DNA of 64,000 nucleotides from Arthrobacter sp. CDRTa11 (GCF_026427775.1 NZ_CP044532.1:682001-746000); one strand, 5' to 3'. Numbered from the stretch's first letter, positions 17,402 to 26,252 are shown. Notes: generated by a model from the sequence alone, not told the origin. A program made the numbers and translations.

Positions 17402-18487
17402 ATGCGGTTTGAACGCGGGAAGCCCGACGGCGGCAAAGCCTCCGGTGCCGATCGCACGCCGTCGTTCAGCAACACTGTTCCCCGCGAACTCGTGCACCGC
17501 CGCGCCATCTCCGAGGTTTTTATGACGGACATCCACCGGCTTGGTGACGGCCGATACCTGGCCGCCGCGCAATGGCCGCGGCTGCATCCCTTCTTCCTTT
17601 CCGGAGGCGGGGCCTATGACACAGCGCTGATCGCCGAATCACTCCGGCAGGCTACGATCCTGGTTGCCCATGCCATGGAAGGCGTGCCTCTGGGACAGGT
17701 TTTCCTGATGCCCGACATGGCCGTTCAGTCCATGGTCGGCCATTCGAGTGATCCCGGCACTCCTGCCGAAGTTCAGGTGCTGATCGACGCCTCCGTCCCA
17801 CGACGGAATGCGCACGGACCGGGCGCCCTGCAGGTAAAGGCGAGGTTCGACGTCGGCGGGCGCACTATTGCCACCGGGACGGCGGGAGCACGGCTAATGG
17901 ATCCGGGAAGCTACGCCAGGATGCGGCTCCGGGCCGGGGCGGATGGCCCATCTCCTCAGACTGAGCCGCTGCCGCCCGGACTTGTGGGGCACCGGTTCTC
18001 CCACAACGTTGTCCTCGGCCACGAGGGGCCCGGTGGCAGCTGGCCACTGCACGTTGACGGCAGCAACCCCACATTCTTTGACCATCCTTTGGACCACGTC
18101 CCGGGCCTTCTGATGGTGGAAGCAGTCCGGCAGGCCCTTCGGGTGCGGATGGGCAACCCCTGCCTGGACTTTCAGGCCTTCGAGGCTGTGTTCGGGAAAA
18201 TGGTGGAACTCACTGACCACGCGGCCGTGACACTGCAAGATATAACGAGGCACGGCCAGGACGTGGGGCAGGCTTCTGCCGCCATAACCGTGGACGGCAC
18301 CGTGTGCGTGGAGCTTGATTGCCGCTTTGCAGTCAGTCCACCGAGTGGTCTTCGGCAGAATCCGCTCCACGAATGCTCAGGTGCGCAACGGCCAGGAACT
18401 CAGGCAGTTTGGCGTCGGGAACCATCCCAGGCAAGAGGATCGACCACATATCCTCGATCCGCCTCAGGACATCAGCACGGTGGGTGA
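17402..18487 (+). CDS. AfsA-family gamma-butyrolactone biosynthesis protein
   Basis: AfsA-type enzymes condense a beta-ketoacyl chain with dihydroxyacetone phosphate, the first step of A-factor-like autoregulator synthesis. The ATG at 17402 (ribosome site AAAGGA) gives MRFERGKPDGG, then the family start TVPRELVHRRAISEVFMTD and HFFLSG-like segments (AQWPRLHPFFLSGGG). These are followed by AESLRQATILVAHAMEGVPL, the repeated hotdog unit (VGHRFSHNVVLGHEGPGG), FFDHPLDHVPGLLMVEAVRQ and DFQAFEAVFGKMVEL. The recognisable domain ends near residue 312 (VELDCRFAV). About 50 further residues are encoded opposite the convergent tetR gene and look unlike the family, so the natural stop may have been lost. 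Confidence 0.88.
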   Translation: MRFERGKPDGGKASGADRTPSFSNTVPRELVHRRAISEVFMTDIHRLGDGRYLAAAQWPRLHPFFLSGGGAYDTALIAESLRQATILVAHAMEGVPLGQVFLMPDMAVQSMVGHSSDPGTPAEVQVLIDASVPRRNAHGPGALQVKARFDVGGRTIATGTAGARLMDPGSYARMRLRAGADGPSPQTEPLPPGLVGHRFSHNVVLGHEGPGGSWPLHVDGSNPTFFDHPLDHVPGLLMVEAVRQALRVRMGNPCLDFQAFEAVFGKMVELTDHAAVTLQDITRHGQDVGQASAAITVDGTVCVELDCRFAVSPPSGLRQNPLHECSGAQRPGTQAVWRREPSQARGSTTYPRSASGHQHGG

Positions 18488-18998
18488 GGATGCCTGAGAC
18501 CATCTGTACCCCGGTGAAGGATGCCACCAAATACCGTGCAAACGCGGCGGCGTCCACCGACTCGTGGATGTCCCCCTCGGTCTGGCCCTGCCGGGTCAGC
18601 AGCTCCATGGTGTGGATCCAGTCGTGGTAGGGCCGGGTCACCGATTGCCCGAACGCAGAGGCCTCAAGGGTCAGCCGAATGCCCGCGCGGACGATGGGTT
18701 CCTCAACCAGCAGCCGGCCAAAACCGCCGCAGGTCATGATCATGGTGGACAGGGCGCCGCGGCCGAGGTCCGCGACGCGCTGGCCTTCGCGGCTGACCAC
18801 TTCATGCTGGGATTCGATCACTGCCAGCGCCAGATCCTCTTTGGATTTGAAGTGGAAGTACAGCGCACCCTTGGTCACTCCGGCCCGTTCGGCGACGCTG
18901 CTCAGGCTCGTGTTGCCGTAGCCGATTTCTTCGAAAACGGCCGCCGCGCCTTCCACAATGGACACCTTTGTAGCCTTGGCGCGTTCCTGCAGGGGCAT
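18333..18998 (-). CDS. ArpA/ScbR-type TetR-family gamma-butyrolactone receptor
   Basis: A 221-residue repressor. The N-terminus, MPLQERAKATKVSIVEGAA, then AVFEEIGYGNTSLSSVAERA and GVTKGALYFHFKSKEDLALA, matches butyrolactone receptors closely, including the receptor-typical QERA start and YFHF recognition helix. The ligand domain includes RAGIRLTLEASAF and FTGVQMVSGILTHR, also typical. It converges with the AfsA-like gene (155-bp overlap of coding sequence) and diverges from an epimerase gene. Synthase, receptor and tailoring enzyme side by side are the usual autoregulator arrangement in Streptomyces. Ligand identity is unknown. Confidence 0.87.
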   Translation of the reverse strand: MPLQERAKATKVSIVEGAAAVFEEIGYGNTSLSSVAERAGVTKGALYFHFKSKEDLALAVIESQHEVVSREGQRVADLGRGALSTMIMTCGGFGRLLVEEPIVRAGIRLTLEASAFGQSVTRPYHDWIHTMELLTRQGQTEGDIHESVDAAAFARYLVASFTGVQMVSGILTHRADVLRRIEDMWSILLPGMVPDAKLPEFLAVAHLSIRGADSAEDHSVD

Positions 18999-19019
18999 CT
19001 ATGCGACCTTTCCTTGAAG

Positions 19020-19039
19020 ATGTGCACATGCTGTACAGC
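19020..19039. promoter_or_regulatory. Two adjacent palindromes in the tetR/epimerase promoter region
   Basis: ATGTGCACAT (19020-19029) abuts GCTGTACAGC (19030-19039); both are perfect 10-bp palindromes. A further ACAGCTGT lies at 19059-19066. They sit in the 95-bp spacer between divergent starts and could serve autoregulation by the TetR protein. They do not match the ArpA consensus. Confidence 0.4.
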
Positions 19040-19093
19040 TGGCCTGGCCTTTCCTGACACAGCTGTGGCCGGCCCGGTCGCCGGGCCACCCGG

Positions 19094-20020
19094 ATGACGC
19101 AGGGCTTGCCCGGGATGACCGTCCTGCTGGTGGGCGGATCCGGTTTTATCGGCCAGAACGCCCTTCAAGCCATCGCTGCCCGGAAGGAAATCAAGCTTCG
19201 CCTCCTCACCCGGCGGACTACCGACCTCATGAAGGCCAGTGAAGCCAGCATATACGTCGGCGACATCACGGACCGCTCAACCCTTGAAGCGGCATTGTTC
19301 GGGGCGGACGTCATTGTCAACGCGGCCTCCTACACGGGAGCCGACGCTTCCATGGCTGAAGCCGTAAACCGTGAAGGTGCGCGAAACCTGCTTCAGGCCG
19401 CCCAGGACTGCGGCGTCCCGGGGTTCATCCAGCTCAGCACAACCGCGGTTTACGGCAGCGGACCGCACCGGGGGGCCACGGCGACCGCCCTGGCCTGCCG
19501 GCCGGAATCGGATGTCAGCCGCAGCCGGCGGGCGGGCGAGGAACTCGTGCTTGCGGCTGGAGGCACAGTGCTGCGAGCCGGCTTAATCTATGGCCCGGGC
19601 GACATCTGGTTTGTTCCGTCCCTGATCCGCATGGCCACAATGCTGGGAGGACCGGTGGGCGACGGCCAGTCCAGACTTTCGGTTATCGGCGTCGAGTCTT
19701 TGGGCGGCCTGATTGCCGGGCTGCTCCCGCTCGGCAGCCAAATACACGGGGTCTTTCATGCCGCTGAGCCCGTTCCCGTGAGCGTCGGGCAGATCCTGCA
19801 CCATATTGAAGACCGAGTTACGGGTCCCCGGTGGTCACCCCGAACCGACTTTGCGGGGGCTGTCGCCCTGCTCCGCAGGAACGGACTGACGGAGCATCAG
19901 GTGGCGCTGCTCTCACAGGACCACTGGTATCAGTCCGACAGGCTCTGGACCGTGGCGGGCGTGCAACCGCCGGACTTTGGATTTTCCCGGGCAGCGGCTG
20001 AATGGTACCGCCGCTTCTGA
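19094..20020 (+). CDS. NAD-dependent epimerase/dehydratase of the butyrolactone locus
   Basis: A 308-residue extended short-chain dehydrogenase. The cofactor motif is VLLVGGSGFIGQNAL near residue 10, followed by VYVGD-like (IYVGDITDRSTLE) and INAASYTGAD-type segments, STTAVYGSGP (catalytic Ser/Thr) and RAGLIYGPGD. The usual YxxxK is not obvious: SRSRRAGEE stands at that place, so the catalytic tyrosine may be missing. Start at 19094 or at 19115 (MTVLLVGG); neither has a good ribosome site. Such genes accompany afsA homologues, where they may reduce the butenolide precursor. Confidence 0.82.
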   Translation: MTQGLPGMTVLLVGGSGFIGQNALQAIAARKEIKLRLLTRRTTDLMKASEASIYVGDITDRSTLEAALFGADVIVNAASYTGADASMAEAVNREGARNLLQAAQDCGVPGFIQLSTTAVYGSGPHRGATATALACRPESDVSRSRRAGEELVLAAGGTVLRAGLIYGPGDIWFVPSLIRMATMLGGPVGDGQSRLSVIGVESLGGLIAGLLPLGSQIHGVFHAAEPVPVSVGQILHHIEDRVTGPRWSPRTDFAGAVALLRRNGLTEHQVALLSQDHWYQSDRLWTVAGVQPPDFGFSRAAAEWYRRF

Positions 20021-20047
20021 CCCGCAGCCGGTGGGAGCAGGAATGCA

Positions 20048-20091
20048 GAAGCTCCCCCGATGGCGCCCGGAGGCGCCAGCGGGGGAGCTTC
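20048..20091. terminator. Bidirectional intrinsic terminator between epimerase and csp genes
   Basis: GAAGCTCCCCC (20048-20058) pairs with GGGGGAGCTTC (20081-20091), and TGGCGCC with GGCGCCA inside, giving an 18-bp stem interrupted by a 2x2 internal loop. It lies between convergent genes. No T-tract follows. Confidence 0.8.
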
Positions 20092-20098
20092 CAGACGA

Positions 20099-20302
20099 TT
20101 ACAGCGGGCGAATGTTCTCTGCCTGGGGGCCCTTGGGGCCCTGGGTCACATCGAATTCGACTTTCTGGTTCTCGTCCAGTGAGCGGTATCCGCTGCTGGC
20201 GATTGCGGAGTAGTGCGCGAAAACATCGGCGGATCCGTCGTCCGGAGCGATGAAGCCAAAGCCCTTTTCAGCGTTGAACCATTTAACTGTGCCTGTTGCC
20301 AT
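20099..20302 (-). CDS. Cold-shock protein, CspA family
   Basis: A 67-residue single cold-shock domain that binds single-stranded nucleic acid and acts as an RNA chaperone. [20 protein letters not shown] contains RNP1; VFAHYSAI contains RNP2. The product ends in [14 protein letters not shown] as in actinobacterial CspA. AAGGAAG precedes the ATG at 20302. The frame open further upstream is leader, not protein. Confidence 0.95.
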   Translation of the reverse strand: MATGTVKWFNAEKGFGFIAPDDGSADVFAHYSAIASSGYRSLDENQKVEFDVTQGPKGPQAENIRPL

Positions 20303-20489
20303 TGCTAACTTCCTTTGTAACCCTTTTCTGGTCCTGCTCGGACGGCAGGCAGACGCGAAGACTGTCCTCCGCTGTTTCAAACCTAGGGGCTGCGGGGTGG
20401 CCGTGCAATAGCTGCGGTCATCAACTGTCCCACCTGTCACGTTGGATTGATCCTGCCAAAGCGCCGGCAGCCCAGTGCAGAGCCGGACT
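20303..20489 (-). promoter_or_regulatory. Leader and promoter region of the csp gene
   Basis: A 187-base noncoding stretch lies between the preceding gene's stop and the csp ATG. Long untranslated leaders are usual for csp genes and often mediate cold induction. No specific hairpin or cold-box could be assigned by eye. Confidence 0.35.
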
Positions 20490-21710
20490 TTAGGAGGTGG
20501 ATTCCGGTGATCCGGGGTCTTTCAACGGCAAACATTCCAGGGCTTCGACGGCGGCATTGAGGCGCGCGGTGGAGGCCAGTCCCAAGTGGTACAAGTGGAG
20601 TTCGCTGCTGCCCGCTGCGAACAATGTGTCCCACTCACGCGCCATGGATTCGGCGTCGGAGGGCTTCGGTGGCAATACCAGGACATAGGAACCGACCCGT
20701 GCCGTCGGGGCCGCATGTCGAAGCGCGGTCACCGTAGCAGCGCCTGCTGCGGCGTCTCCCCAACACGGAACGACGGCGGTCACGTTGCCCATGACCGGCC
20801 AAAGCCGGCTGCGCCGAAGCGCTTCCACCGGGACGAACGGCCCGCTGGACCATGGATCCGGCGAGACATGCAGCGAGATCCGGGGGTCTGTTCCGGAGCC
20901 TGCCACTTCGGAAAGGCATTCGTCCAGGAGCGCGGCGGTGGCATCCCATCTGACGTCCAGCAGGGGCCGGAACTCCTCCGCGTCCCGGGCTGTTTCCGGT
21001 GTGGAATGCGGATTATCCTCCCGCAAAATTGCCGCCCTCACGCGGTTCTGGAACTCCTGCGGCGCCATGCCGCGCGCAGCGTAAGCGGAGCTGCAGGCCT
21101 GGCAGAAGCACAGCGACAGAAGCGCCTGCACCCAGGGCGAATACTCTGCACCTTCGGTCTTCTCATGCTGGTTCTGATGGCCGAAGCCGAGCGGTCCCAC
21201 CGCCTCCAGGATCAGCCCATCCGGTTGTCCATGCTGCAGTATCTGTCCCACCAAAGTGGCAGCATACGTCCGGACCTGTGTGTGTGAAGGGCACAGGGCG
21301 TGGCGGTAGATTTCTCCGAAGGCGTTCCGCACGCAGAGTTCCGGATGCCGCATCCCCTGCGCACTCGTATGAGTCAGCACCGTCCACGCGTCGATGGGAA
21401 GCCCCGCGCCCCGCAGAACCGCCGCCGCAGCTGAGAAGGAATCGTTGGTACCCGTCCACTCCCGGGCTTCCGCCGGCGTCAGTGCCTGCTGGTCCCAGGC
21501 ACTGCCCACAGGGACATAAAGGGCCGCCGAACGGGCATCCACAACGCGGCGTTCCGGATGCCTGGGGGTTGCGGCACGGACCGAGTGATACGCCGCGGCC
21601 AACGCCACGCGGTTCACCCCCGTGGCCTCGATGCGGGAGGCCGCCGCGGGATCGTCCAGGACGTCCCAGGGATAAAGGTAGCCGGTGACGTTCCTCAAGG
21701 GGCGGATCAC
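20490..21710 (-). CDS. Uncharacterised protein coupled to a sugar-acid dehydratase
   Basis: A 406-residue protein not recognised with confidence. It starts at GTG 21710 and overlaps the end of the upstream dehydratase gene by 4 bases (GTGA), so it belongs to the hexuronate operon. Features: [20 protein letters not shown] at the start, alternating short helices and strands suggestive of a TIM barrel ([29 protein letters not shown]), and a conserved-looking [11 protein letters not shown] with a CxxC pair that could bind metal. There is no signal peptide. A glycosidase-like barrel acting on oligouronides is a guess only. Confidence 0.78.
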   Translation of the reverse strand: MIRPLRNVTGYLYPWDVLDDPAAASRIEATGVNRVALAAAYHSVRAATPRHPERRVVDARSAALYVPVGSAWDQQALTPAEAREWTGTNDSFSAAAAVLRGAGLPIDAWTVLTHTSAQGMRHPELCVRNAFGEIYRHALCPSHTQVRTYAATLVGQILQHGQPDGLILEAVGPLGFGHQNQHEKTEGAEYSPWVQALLSLCFCQACSSAYAARGMAPQEFQNRVRAAILREDNPHSTPETARDAEEFRPLLDVRWDATAALLDECLSEVAGSGTDPRISLHVSPDPWSSGPFVPVEALRRSRLWPVMGNVTAVVPCWGDAAAGAATVTALRHAAPTARVGSYVLVLPPKPSDAESMAREWDTLFAAGSSELHLYHLGLASTARLNAAVEALECLPLKDPGSPESTS

Positions 21711-23008
21711 CAGCGGGGGAGGTCCGCGGTGTACTCCGGAACGAATCGCTGCATGTAGCCGGTGTCATCCCTCGCGGTCATCTTCGCCTCCAGGTACTGC
21801 AGGTGCAGTTCCGCTAATCTCTCCCGGTCAAGTTCCACACCCAGCCCCGGCCCGGCCGGCACTCTGACGCTGCCGTCAACAAACCGCAGGACGCCGGGCT
21901 TGATGACGTCGTTATGGCCGTTCCAGGGATAGTGGGTGTCACACGCGTACGTCAGCGACGGAGTGGCCGCGGCAACGTGGACCATGGCGGCCAGGCTGAT
22001 GCCGAGGTGGGAGTTGGAGTGCATGGACAATCCTAGGCCGAATGTCTGGCAGATGGTGCCCAGCTCCCGGGTGTGCCTCAGGCCGCCCCAGTAGTGGTGG
22101 TCGCCCAGGATCACCTGCACTGAGTCCAGTTCGACGCTGCGTTTGATGTGGTCAAAGGACACCACGCACATGTTGGTGGCAAGCGGCATCGCAGCCGACG
22201 CGGCCACCTGCCCCATGCCCTCGAGGCCAGGGGTGGGGTCTTCCAAATATTCGAGCAGGCCCTCGGTCTGGCTGGCCACCCACTTGGACGTTTCGACTGT
22301 CCAGGCTGTGTTGGGATCCAGCCGAAGCGGCAGGTCAGGGAACGCCCCGCGCAGCGCCCGGATGGCCTCGATCTCCTGCGCAGGAGGGAAGACACCGCCT
22401 TTGAGTTTGATGGACTTGAACCCGTACTCGGCAATCATCCTGCGGGCCTGGCGCACGATGCCTTCCGGGTCCATGGCCTCGCCCCACTCATCGCTAATGG
22501 CCGGCCTGCCATCCAGTTCCGGGTGTTCCGCCCACTTGTAGAACAGGTACGCGCTGAACGGAACCTCGTCCCGGACGGTGCCACCCAGCAGTTCACTGAC
22601 GCTCCGGCCTGTGGCATGGCCCTGAATGTCCAGCGCCGCCACTTCGAAGGCTGAGAACACGGCCGCCCGTTCAAAGGAGGAGAGCGCAGGGTCCAGCGCC
22701 TCATTGATGAGCTGTTCCATCAGGGAGGTGTCAAAAACGCTGAGGCCCTTGATGGCGTTGGCGCCCACTGCCAGGTTGTCCAGCCGGCTCTGGCCACCGG
22801 CGCATTCGCCCAGGCCCAGCAGTCCGTTTCCGGTCCGGACTTCAATCACCACCCGGTGCACCAGAGGTTCGTGGACTCCGACGGCGTTCAGCAGCGGCGG
22901 GTCGGAGAAGGCAATGGGCGTGATGGTGATTTCGGTGATTTTCAGGTCGGTGGCTGTGGCTGTGGCCGTGGCTGTGGCGGCGGCCGGAAGGATGGTGCTG
23001 GTTTTCAT
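21707..23008 (-). CDS. Enolase-superfamily dehydratase, glucarate-dehydratase-like
   Basis: Probably dehydrates an aldarate such as glucarate or galactarate to a keto-deoxy-aldarate. The 433-residue protein has an N-terminal capping domain (LLGLGECAGG) and the barrel KxK motif SIKLKGGVF. Metal ligands lie in LRLDPNTAW and LEYLEDPTPG, then ATNMCVVSFDHI, ILGDHHYWGG and the SMHSNSHLGISLA histidine motif typical of glucarate dehydratases. The first 20 residues are an Ala/Thr run encoded by a 6-bp repeat, so the functional start may be later. It is the third enzyme-side gene after a dedicated importer, and a uronate dehydrogenase gene diverges nearby. Confidence 0.88.
   Translation of the reverse strand: MKTSTILPAAATATATATATDLKITEITITPIAFSDPPLLNAVGVHEPLVHRVVIEVRTGNGLLGLGECAGGQSRLDNLAVGANAIKGLSVFDTSLMEQLINEALDPALSSFERAAVFSAFEVAALDIQGHATGRSVSELLGGTVRDEVPFSAYLFYKWAEHPELDGRPAISDEWGEAMDPEGIVRQARRMIAEYGFKSIKLKGGVFPPAQEIEAIRALRGAFPDLPLRLDPNTAWTVETSKWVASQTEGLLEYLEDPTPGLEGMGQVAASAAMPLATNMCVVSFDHIKRSVELDSVQVILGDHHYWGGLRHTRELGTICQTFGLGLSMHSNSHLGISLAAMVHVAAATPSLTYACDTHYPWNGHNDVIKPGVLRFVDGSVRVPAGPGLGVELDRERLAELHLQYLEAKMTARDDTGYMQRFVPEYTADLPRW
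22950..22979. repeat. Hexanucleotide microsatellite in the dehydratase N-terminus
   Basis: Five tandem 6-bp units of the form GTGGCN (GTGGCT, GTGGCT, GTGGCC, GTGGCT, GTGGCG) encode alternating Ala and Thr on the minus strand. Changes of copy number would keep the reading frame. Confidence 0.7.
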
Positions 23009-23049
23009 GAAACTTCTTTCGTGGATGGTCCGGACGGGCTGGGCGTGCC

Positions 23050-23964
23050 CTAGCCTTTGGTGGCGCCGGAGGTGATGCCGCGGATCATGGAGCGCTGCAG
23101 GAAGAGGTACACCAGGAGGCTGGGGATCATGGCCATAACGGCGCCGGCCAGCAGCACGCCCGGTCCCACCGTGGTGTCGTTGCGGAGCACGGAGAGCGCC
23201 ACGGTCAGTGTGTAGTCGCTGGGGTCATTCGCTGCGATGAGGGGCAGGAGGTACTGGTCCCACACCATCATGAAGCCGAAGATGCCGATCACACCGAGGG
23301 CAGGCTTGCAGAGCGGAAGGATGATGGTGAACAGCATGCGGAACTCGCCCACGCCGTCCAGCCGCGCCGCTTCCTCGATTTCTGCGGGGATCTCCTTCAT
23401 GAATTCGCTCATGATGAAGATGGAAAAGCCCCAGATGCCAACGGGAAGGATGACGGCAAGGACCGTTCCCCGGAGGCTGATGCCCAGGAGCGGCAAGTCA
23501 CCCAGCACCAGCGACAACGGGATGCCGATGACTTCCTCGGGGAGCATCATGGTCATCAGGACCAGCAGCATCACCAGGGCCTGTCCCCTGAACTTCCTGC
23601 GGCTGAGGCTGTACGCCGCGAACACCGAAACGGTCATCTGCAGCAGGAGTCCGCCGCCGGCAACCACCAGCGAGTTCAGCAGATAGCGCCAGAGGCCCTG
23701 CTGTTGTGCGGCTTCGAAGTTCGCCAGGGTGAAGGTCTTGGGCAGCAGCGAGATTTCCGTGGGACTGGAGTTCCGGTCAAAGGCTCCGGAGATAATCGCC
23801 AGGAATGGCAGTGCAAAGATGCAGAACACCAGGACGCACAACATCATTCGCAGGGCCATGTTGGTGCCGAACCGGGGGGACCAGCCCAGCGCCGAGTCGA
23901 ACCTGGCAGACGCTGAGGGTCTGGATTTCCGCACGGCGGTGGGGGTGCTGGTTTGGCTCGTCAT
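23050..23964 (-). CDS. Sugar ABC transporter permease (MalG type), hexuronate cluster
   Basis: A 304-residue membrane subunit with about six spans after a basic N-terminus (RKSRPSASARFDS). The EAA loop is EEAARLDGVGEFRMLFTIILP and the C-terminus QRSMIRGITSGATKG, both diagnostic of MalG-like CUT1 permeases. Its start overlaps the stop of the preceding permease by 4 bases. It precedes the dehydratase by 41 bases. With two partner genes it should import a hexuronate, aldarate or oligouronide. Confidence 0.92.
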   Translation of the reverse strand: MTSQTSTPTAVRKSRPSASARFDSALGWSPRFGTNMALRMMLCVLVFCIFALPFLAIISGAFDRNSSPTEISLLPKTFTLANFEAAQQQGLWRYLLNSLVVAGGGLLLQMTVSVFAAYSLSRRKFRGQALVMLLVLMTMMLPEEVIGIPLSLVLGDLPLLGISLRGTVLAVILPVGIWGFSIFIMSEFMKEIPAEIEEAARLDGVGEFRMLFTIILPLCKPALGVIGIFGFMMVWDQYLLPLIAANDPSDYTLTVALSVLRNDTTVGPGVLLAGAVMAMIPSLLVYLFLQRSMIRGITSGATKG

Positions 23965-24911
23965 CGTTGTGCCTTCCTTCGGGCCAGGAGCTGGGTGCCA
24001 ACTGTCAGCAGCAACGTGACCAGTAGCAGGAGGACCGCTGCGGCCGAAGCCACACCAATGTCATTGCGCTGGAAACCGAGAGAGTACATGCGCGTCATCC
24101 ACACTTCGGTGGATCCGGCGGGGCCGCCTCCGGTGAGTACATACACTTCGGTGAAACTTCGCAGGCTGCGGATGGCAGCCAGGGTCAGCACGATCACGAT
24201 CGAGGGCCGCAACGCCGGAAGAGTGATGTACCGGAGCCGCTGCCAAACGGTGGCACCGTCAACCCCTGCCGATTCGTACAGGGACCTGTCCACACCTGTC
24301 AGGCCGGCGAGGATGATCACCATGTTGTACGGTGCGCCGCTCCAGATGCCCACGACGGCGATGGACCAGAGAGCTGTGTCCGTCCCGTTCAGGAACTGCA
24401 GCGGACCCAGCCCCACCGAGCTCAAGATACTGTTCAGGGGGCCATCCGGGGTGGGGAAATAGAGGATGCGCCAGATTTCGCCCACCACTGCCAGGGCCGT
24501 GACGACGGGCAGGAAAATGGCGGTCCGCAGGACCCACAGGGACCTTGCCTGGCCCTCCAGCAAGAGGGCCAGGACGAATCCCACCACCAGGGCACCCAGC
24601 GTTTGGGTAAGGCCCAAAACCACGGTGTGGCCCAGGGCATCCATAAAGCGGGCGTCGGTGAGAACGCTGACGTAGTTGTCGAAGCCGACGAAAACGTCGC
24701 CGAGAAACGGCTGTACCTTGAAGAGGCTCAGCCGGATCCCCTCGACCATGGGGATGAATTTGAAGTACATGCCCAGCACGGCCGCCGGCACCAGGAACAG
24801 CCATATGGCCAGCAGCTGCTTCCCGTTGCCGCGCTTCCTGCCGCTGGGAGCCTGTTTTCCCCCTGCGGCTGGATTCAGCGTTTCCGCTGGTTTGGTTGGC
24901 GTGACGGTCAT
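23961..24911 (-). CDS. Sugar ABC transporter permease (MalF type), hexuronate cluster
   Basis: A 316-residue membrane subunit: cytoplasmic N-terminus rich in Lys/Gly (GGKQAPSGRKRGNGK), first span LAIWLFLVPAAVLGMYF, then five more. The EAA loop reads YESAGVDGATVWQRLRYITLP. It overlaps both neighbours by 4 bases, so binding protein and permeases are translated in coupled fashion. No ATPase gene is linked. Confidence 0.92.
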   Translation of the reverse strand: MTVTPTKPAETLNPAAGGKQAPSGRKRGNGKQLLAIWLFLVPAAVLGMYFKFIPMVEGIRLSLFKVQPFLGDVFVGFDNYVSVLTDARFMDALGHTVVLGLTQTLGALVVGFVLALLLEGQARSLWVLRTAIFLPVVTALAVVGEIWRILYFPTPDGPLNSILSSVGLGPLQFLNGTDTALWSIAVVGIWSGAPYNMVIILAGLTGVDRSLYESAGVDGATVWQRLRYITLPALRPSIVIVLTLAAIRSLRSFTEVYVLTGGGPAGSTEVWMTRMYSLGFQRNDIGVASAAAVLLLLVTLLLTVGTQLLARRKAQR

Positions 24912-26239
24912 GACTTGGCGTTCTGGCTCGTCAGCTCGTCGTTGATGGCGGTGTCAAGATCCTTCAGCCCTGAGCCGACGTTGTCGGCCCCGCAGTCGGA
25001 CACGATCTTGTTCAGCGCCTCGGCGGCGGCCTGCTTGATCGGCACGAAGTTGATGGCCGAGGGAAACGCCTTGGAGGAGTCCTTCAGGGCATCCTGGACC
25101 ACGCTCCAGCGGGGATCGTTGTAGACGGTGGCGGCGTCGACGTCGGCATTTACGGGGACCCGGACGATGGGCTGCTTGCCGGCCGTCATGCCTGCCTTCT
25201 GGCCGTCGGAAGAGACCAGGTAGTTGATGACCTTCTTGGTCTGCTCCGGCTTGCCGTTGCTGGCGGTGACGTAGATGTTCTCGCCTTCAGCCAGCACGGT
25301 GTTGTCTACGGAGCCCTTGGGAGCCTCGATGACCTCGTAGGCGTCCTTGCCCAGCGCGGTGTCAAAGGAGGCAAAGTTGTACGGACCCGTAAGGATGATT
25401 CCGGTTTTGCCCGTCTGGAAGAACGGTGAGGCGACGCTGGTGGCGGCGGTGAGTGCACCCGGCTGGGTGTTCCCGGGGGTGCAGAACTGCTGCTTGATCC
25501 AGGTGACGCCCTTCTGCACCTCTGCAGTGGAAGCGGAGGCTGCGTACTTTCCGTCACCATCGTCCTTTAGGTAGGCGCCGCCGTCCTGCCAGATGTAGGA
25601 GGATGCCCACCATCCCAGGTAGCCGCGTTCCGTGGAGCCGGGAACTGTCATGCCGTACGTATCAGCCTGCCCGTTGCCGTCGGGATCCTGGGTAGCGAAG
25701 GCGGTGGCCAGTTTTTCCAGGTCTTCCTGGGTCTTGGGAACCGGCAGGCCCAGCTTTTCGCGCCAGTCCTTGCGGATCATGGTGACCATGGTCTGCCGTG
25801 AGAACGGAACGCCATAGGTGGCCCCGTCCAGGCCCTTGGCCTCGTCCCACAGGGAGCCGGCGATCTTGTCGTTGCCCTCGACGGTGGATTTGTCCAGCTT
25901 CTGCAGGTACCCCTGCGCGGTGTAGTTGCCCAGTGCTGCCGAATCGTTGATCACGATGTCCGGCAGCTTCTTGGAAGCGGCGCGGGTTTGCAGCTGCTGG
26001 TCCAGGTCCGGGACACCCTGGAAGTTGACCTGGACGCCGGTCTTCGCCGTGAAGTCCTTGAACAGCGCGGCGTAGGTGGTGGCGGCATCGGTACCGGCCC
26101 GGGCCCAGACCTCAATAGGCTGCCCGTCATCAGTCGCAGCAGGTGCCGAGGAGCCGGCTCCGCATCCCGTCAGGACAGCGGCAGATGCAATGGTCAGTGC
26201 TACCGCAGCCCGGGAGCGGGACATCGTCTTGGAATCCAC
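24908..26239 (-). CDS. Sugar ABC transporter substrate-binding lipoprotein, hexuronate cluster
   Basis: A 443-residue family 1 solute-binding protein starting at GTG 26239, which has AAGGAG seven bases upstream; an ATG at 26224 is less well placed. The lipoprotein signal ends in VLTGC (Cys26). Features of the mature protein include IEVWARAGTDAATTYAALFK, WREKLGLPVPKTQEDLEKLA and the C-terminal DDELTSQ-like segment. The ligand is presumed to be a uronate or oligouronide from the neighbouring enzymes. Confidence 0.9.
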   Translation of the reverse strand: MDSKTMSRSRAAVALTIASAAVLTGCGAGSSAPAATDDGQPIEVWARAGTDAATTYAALFKDFTAKTGVQVNFQGVPDLDQQLQTRAASKKLPDIVINDSAALGNYTAQGYLQKLDKSTVEGNDKIAGSLWDEAKGLDGATYGVPFSRQTMVTMIRKDWREKLGLPVPKTQEDLEKLATAFATQDPDGNGQADTYGMTVPGSTERGYLGWWASSYIWQDGGAYLKDDGDGKYAASASTAEVQKGVTWIKQQFCTPGNTQPGALTAATSVASPFFQTGKTGIILTGPYNFASFDTALGKDAYEVIEAPKGSVDNTVLAEGENIYVTASNGKPEQTKKVINYLVSSDGQKAGMTAGKQPIVRVPVNADVDAATVYNDPRWSVVQDALKDSSKAFPSAINFVPIKQAAAEALNKIVSDCGADNVGSGLKDLDTAINDELTSQNAKS

Positions 26240-26252
26240 TCTGATTCTCCTT

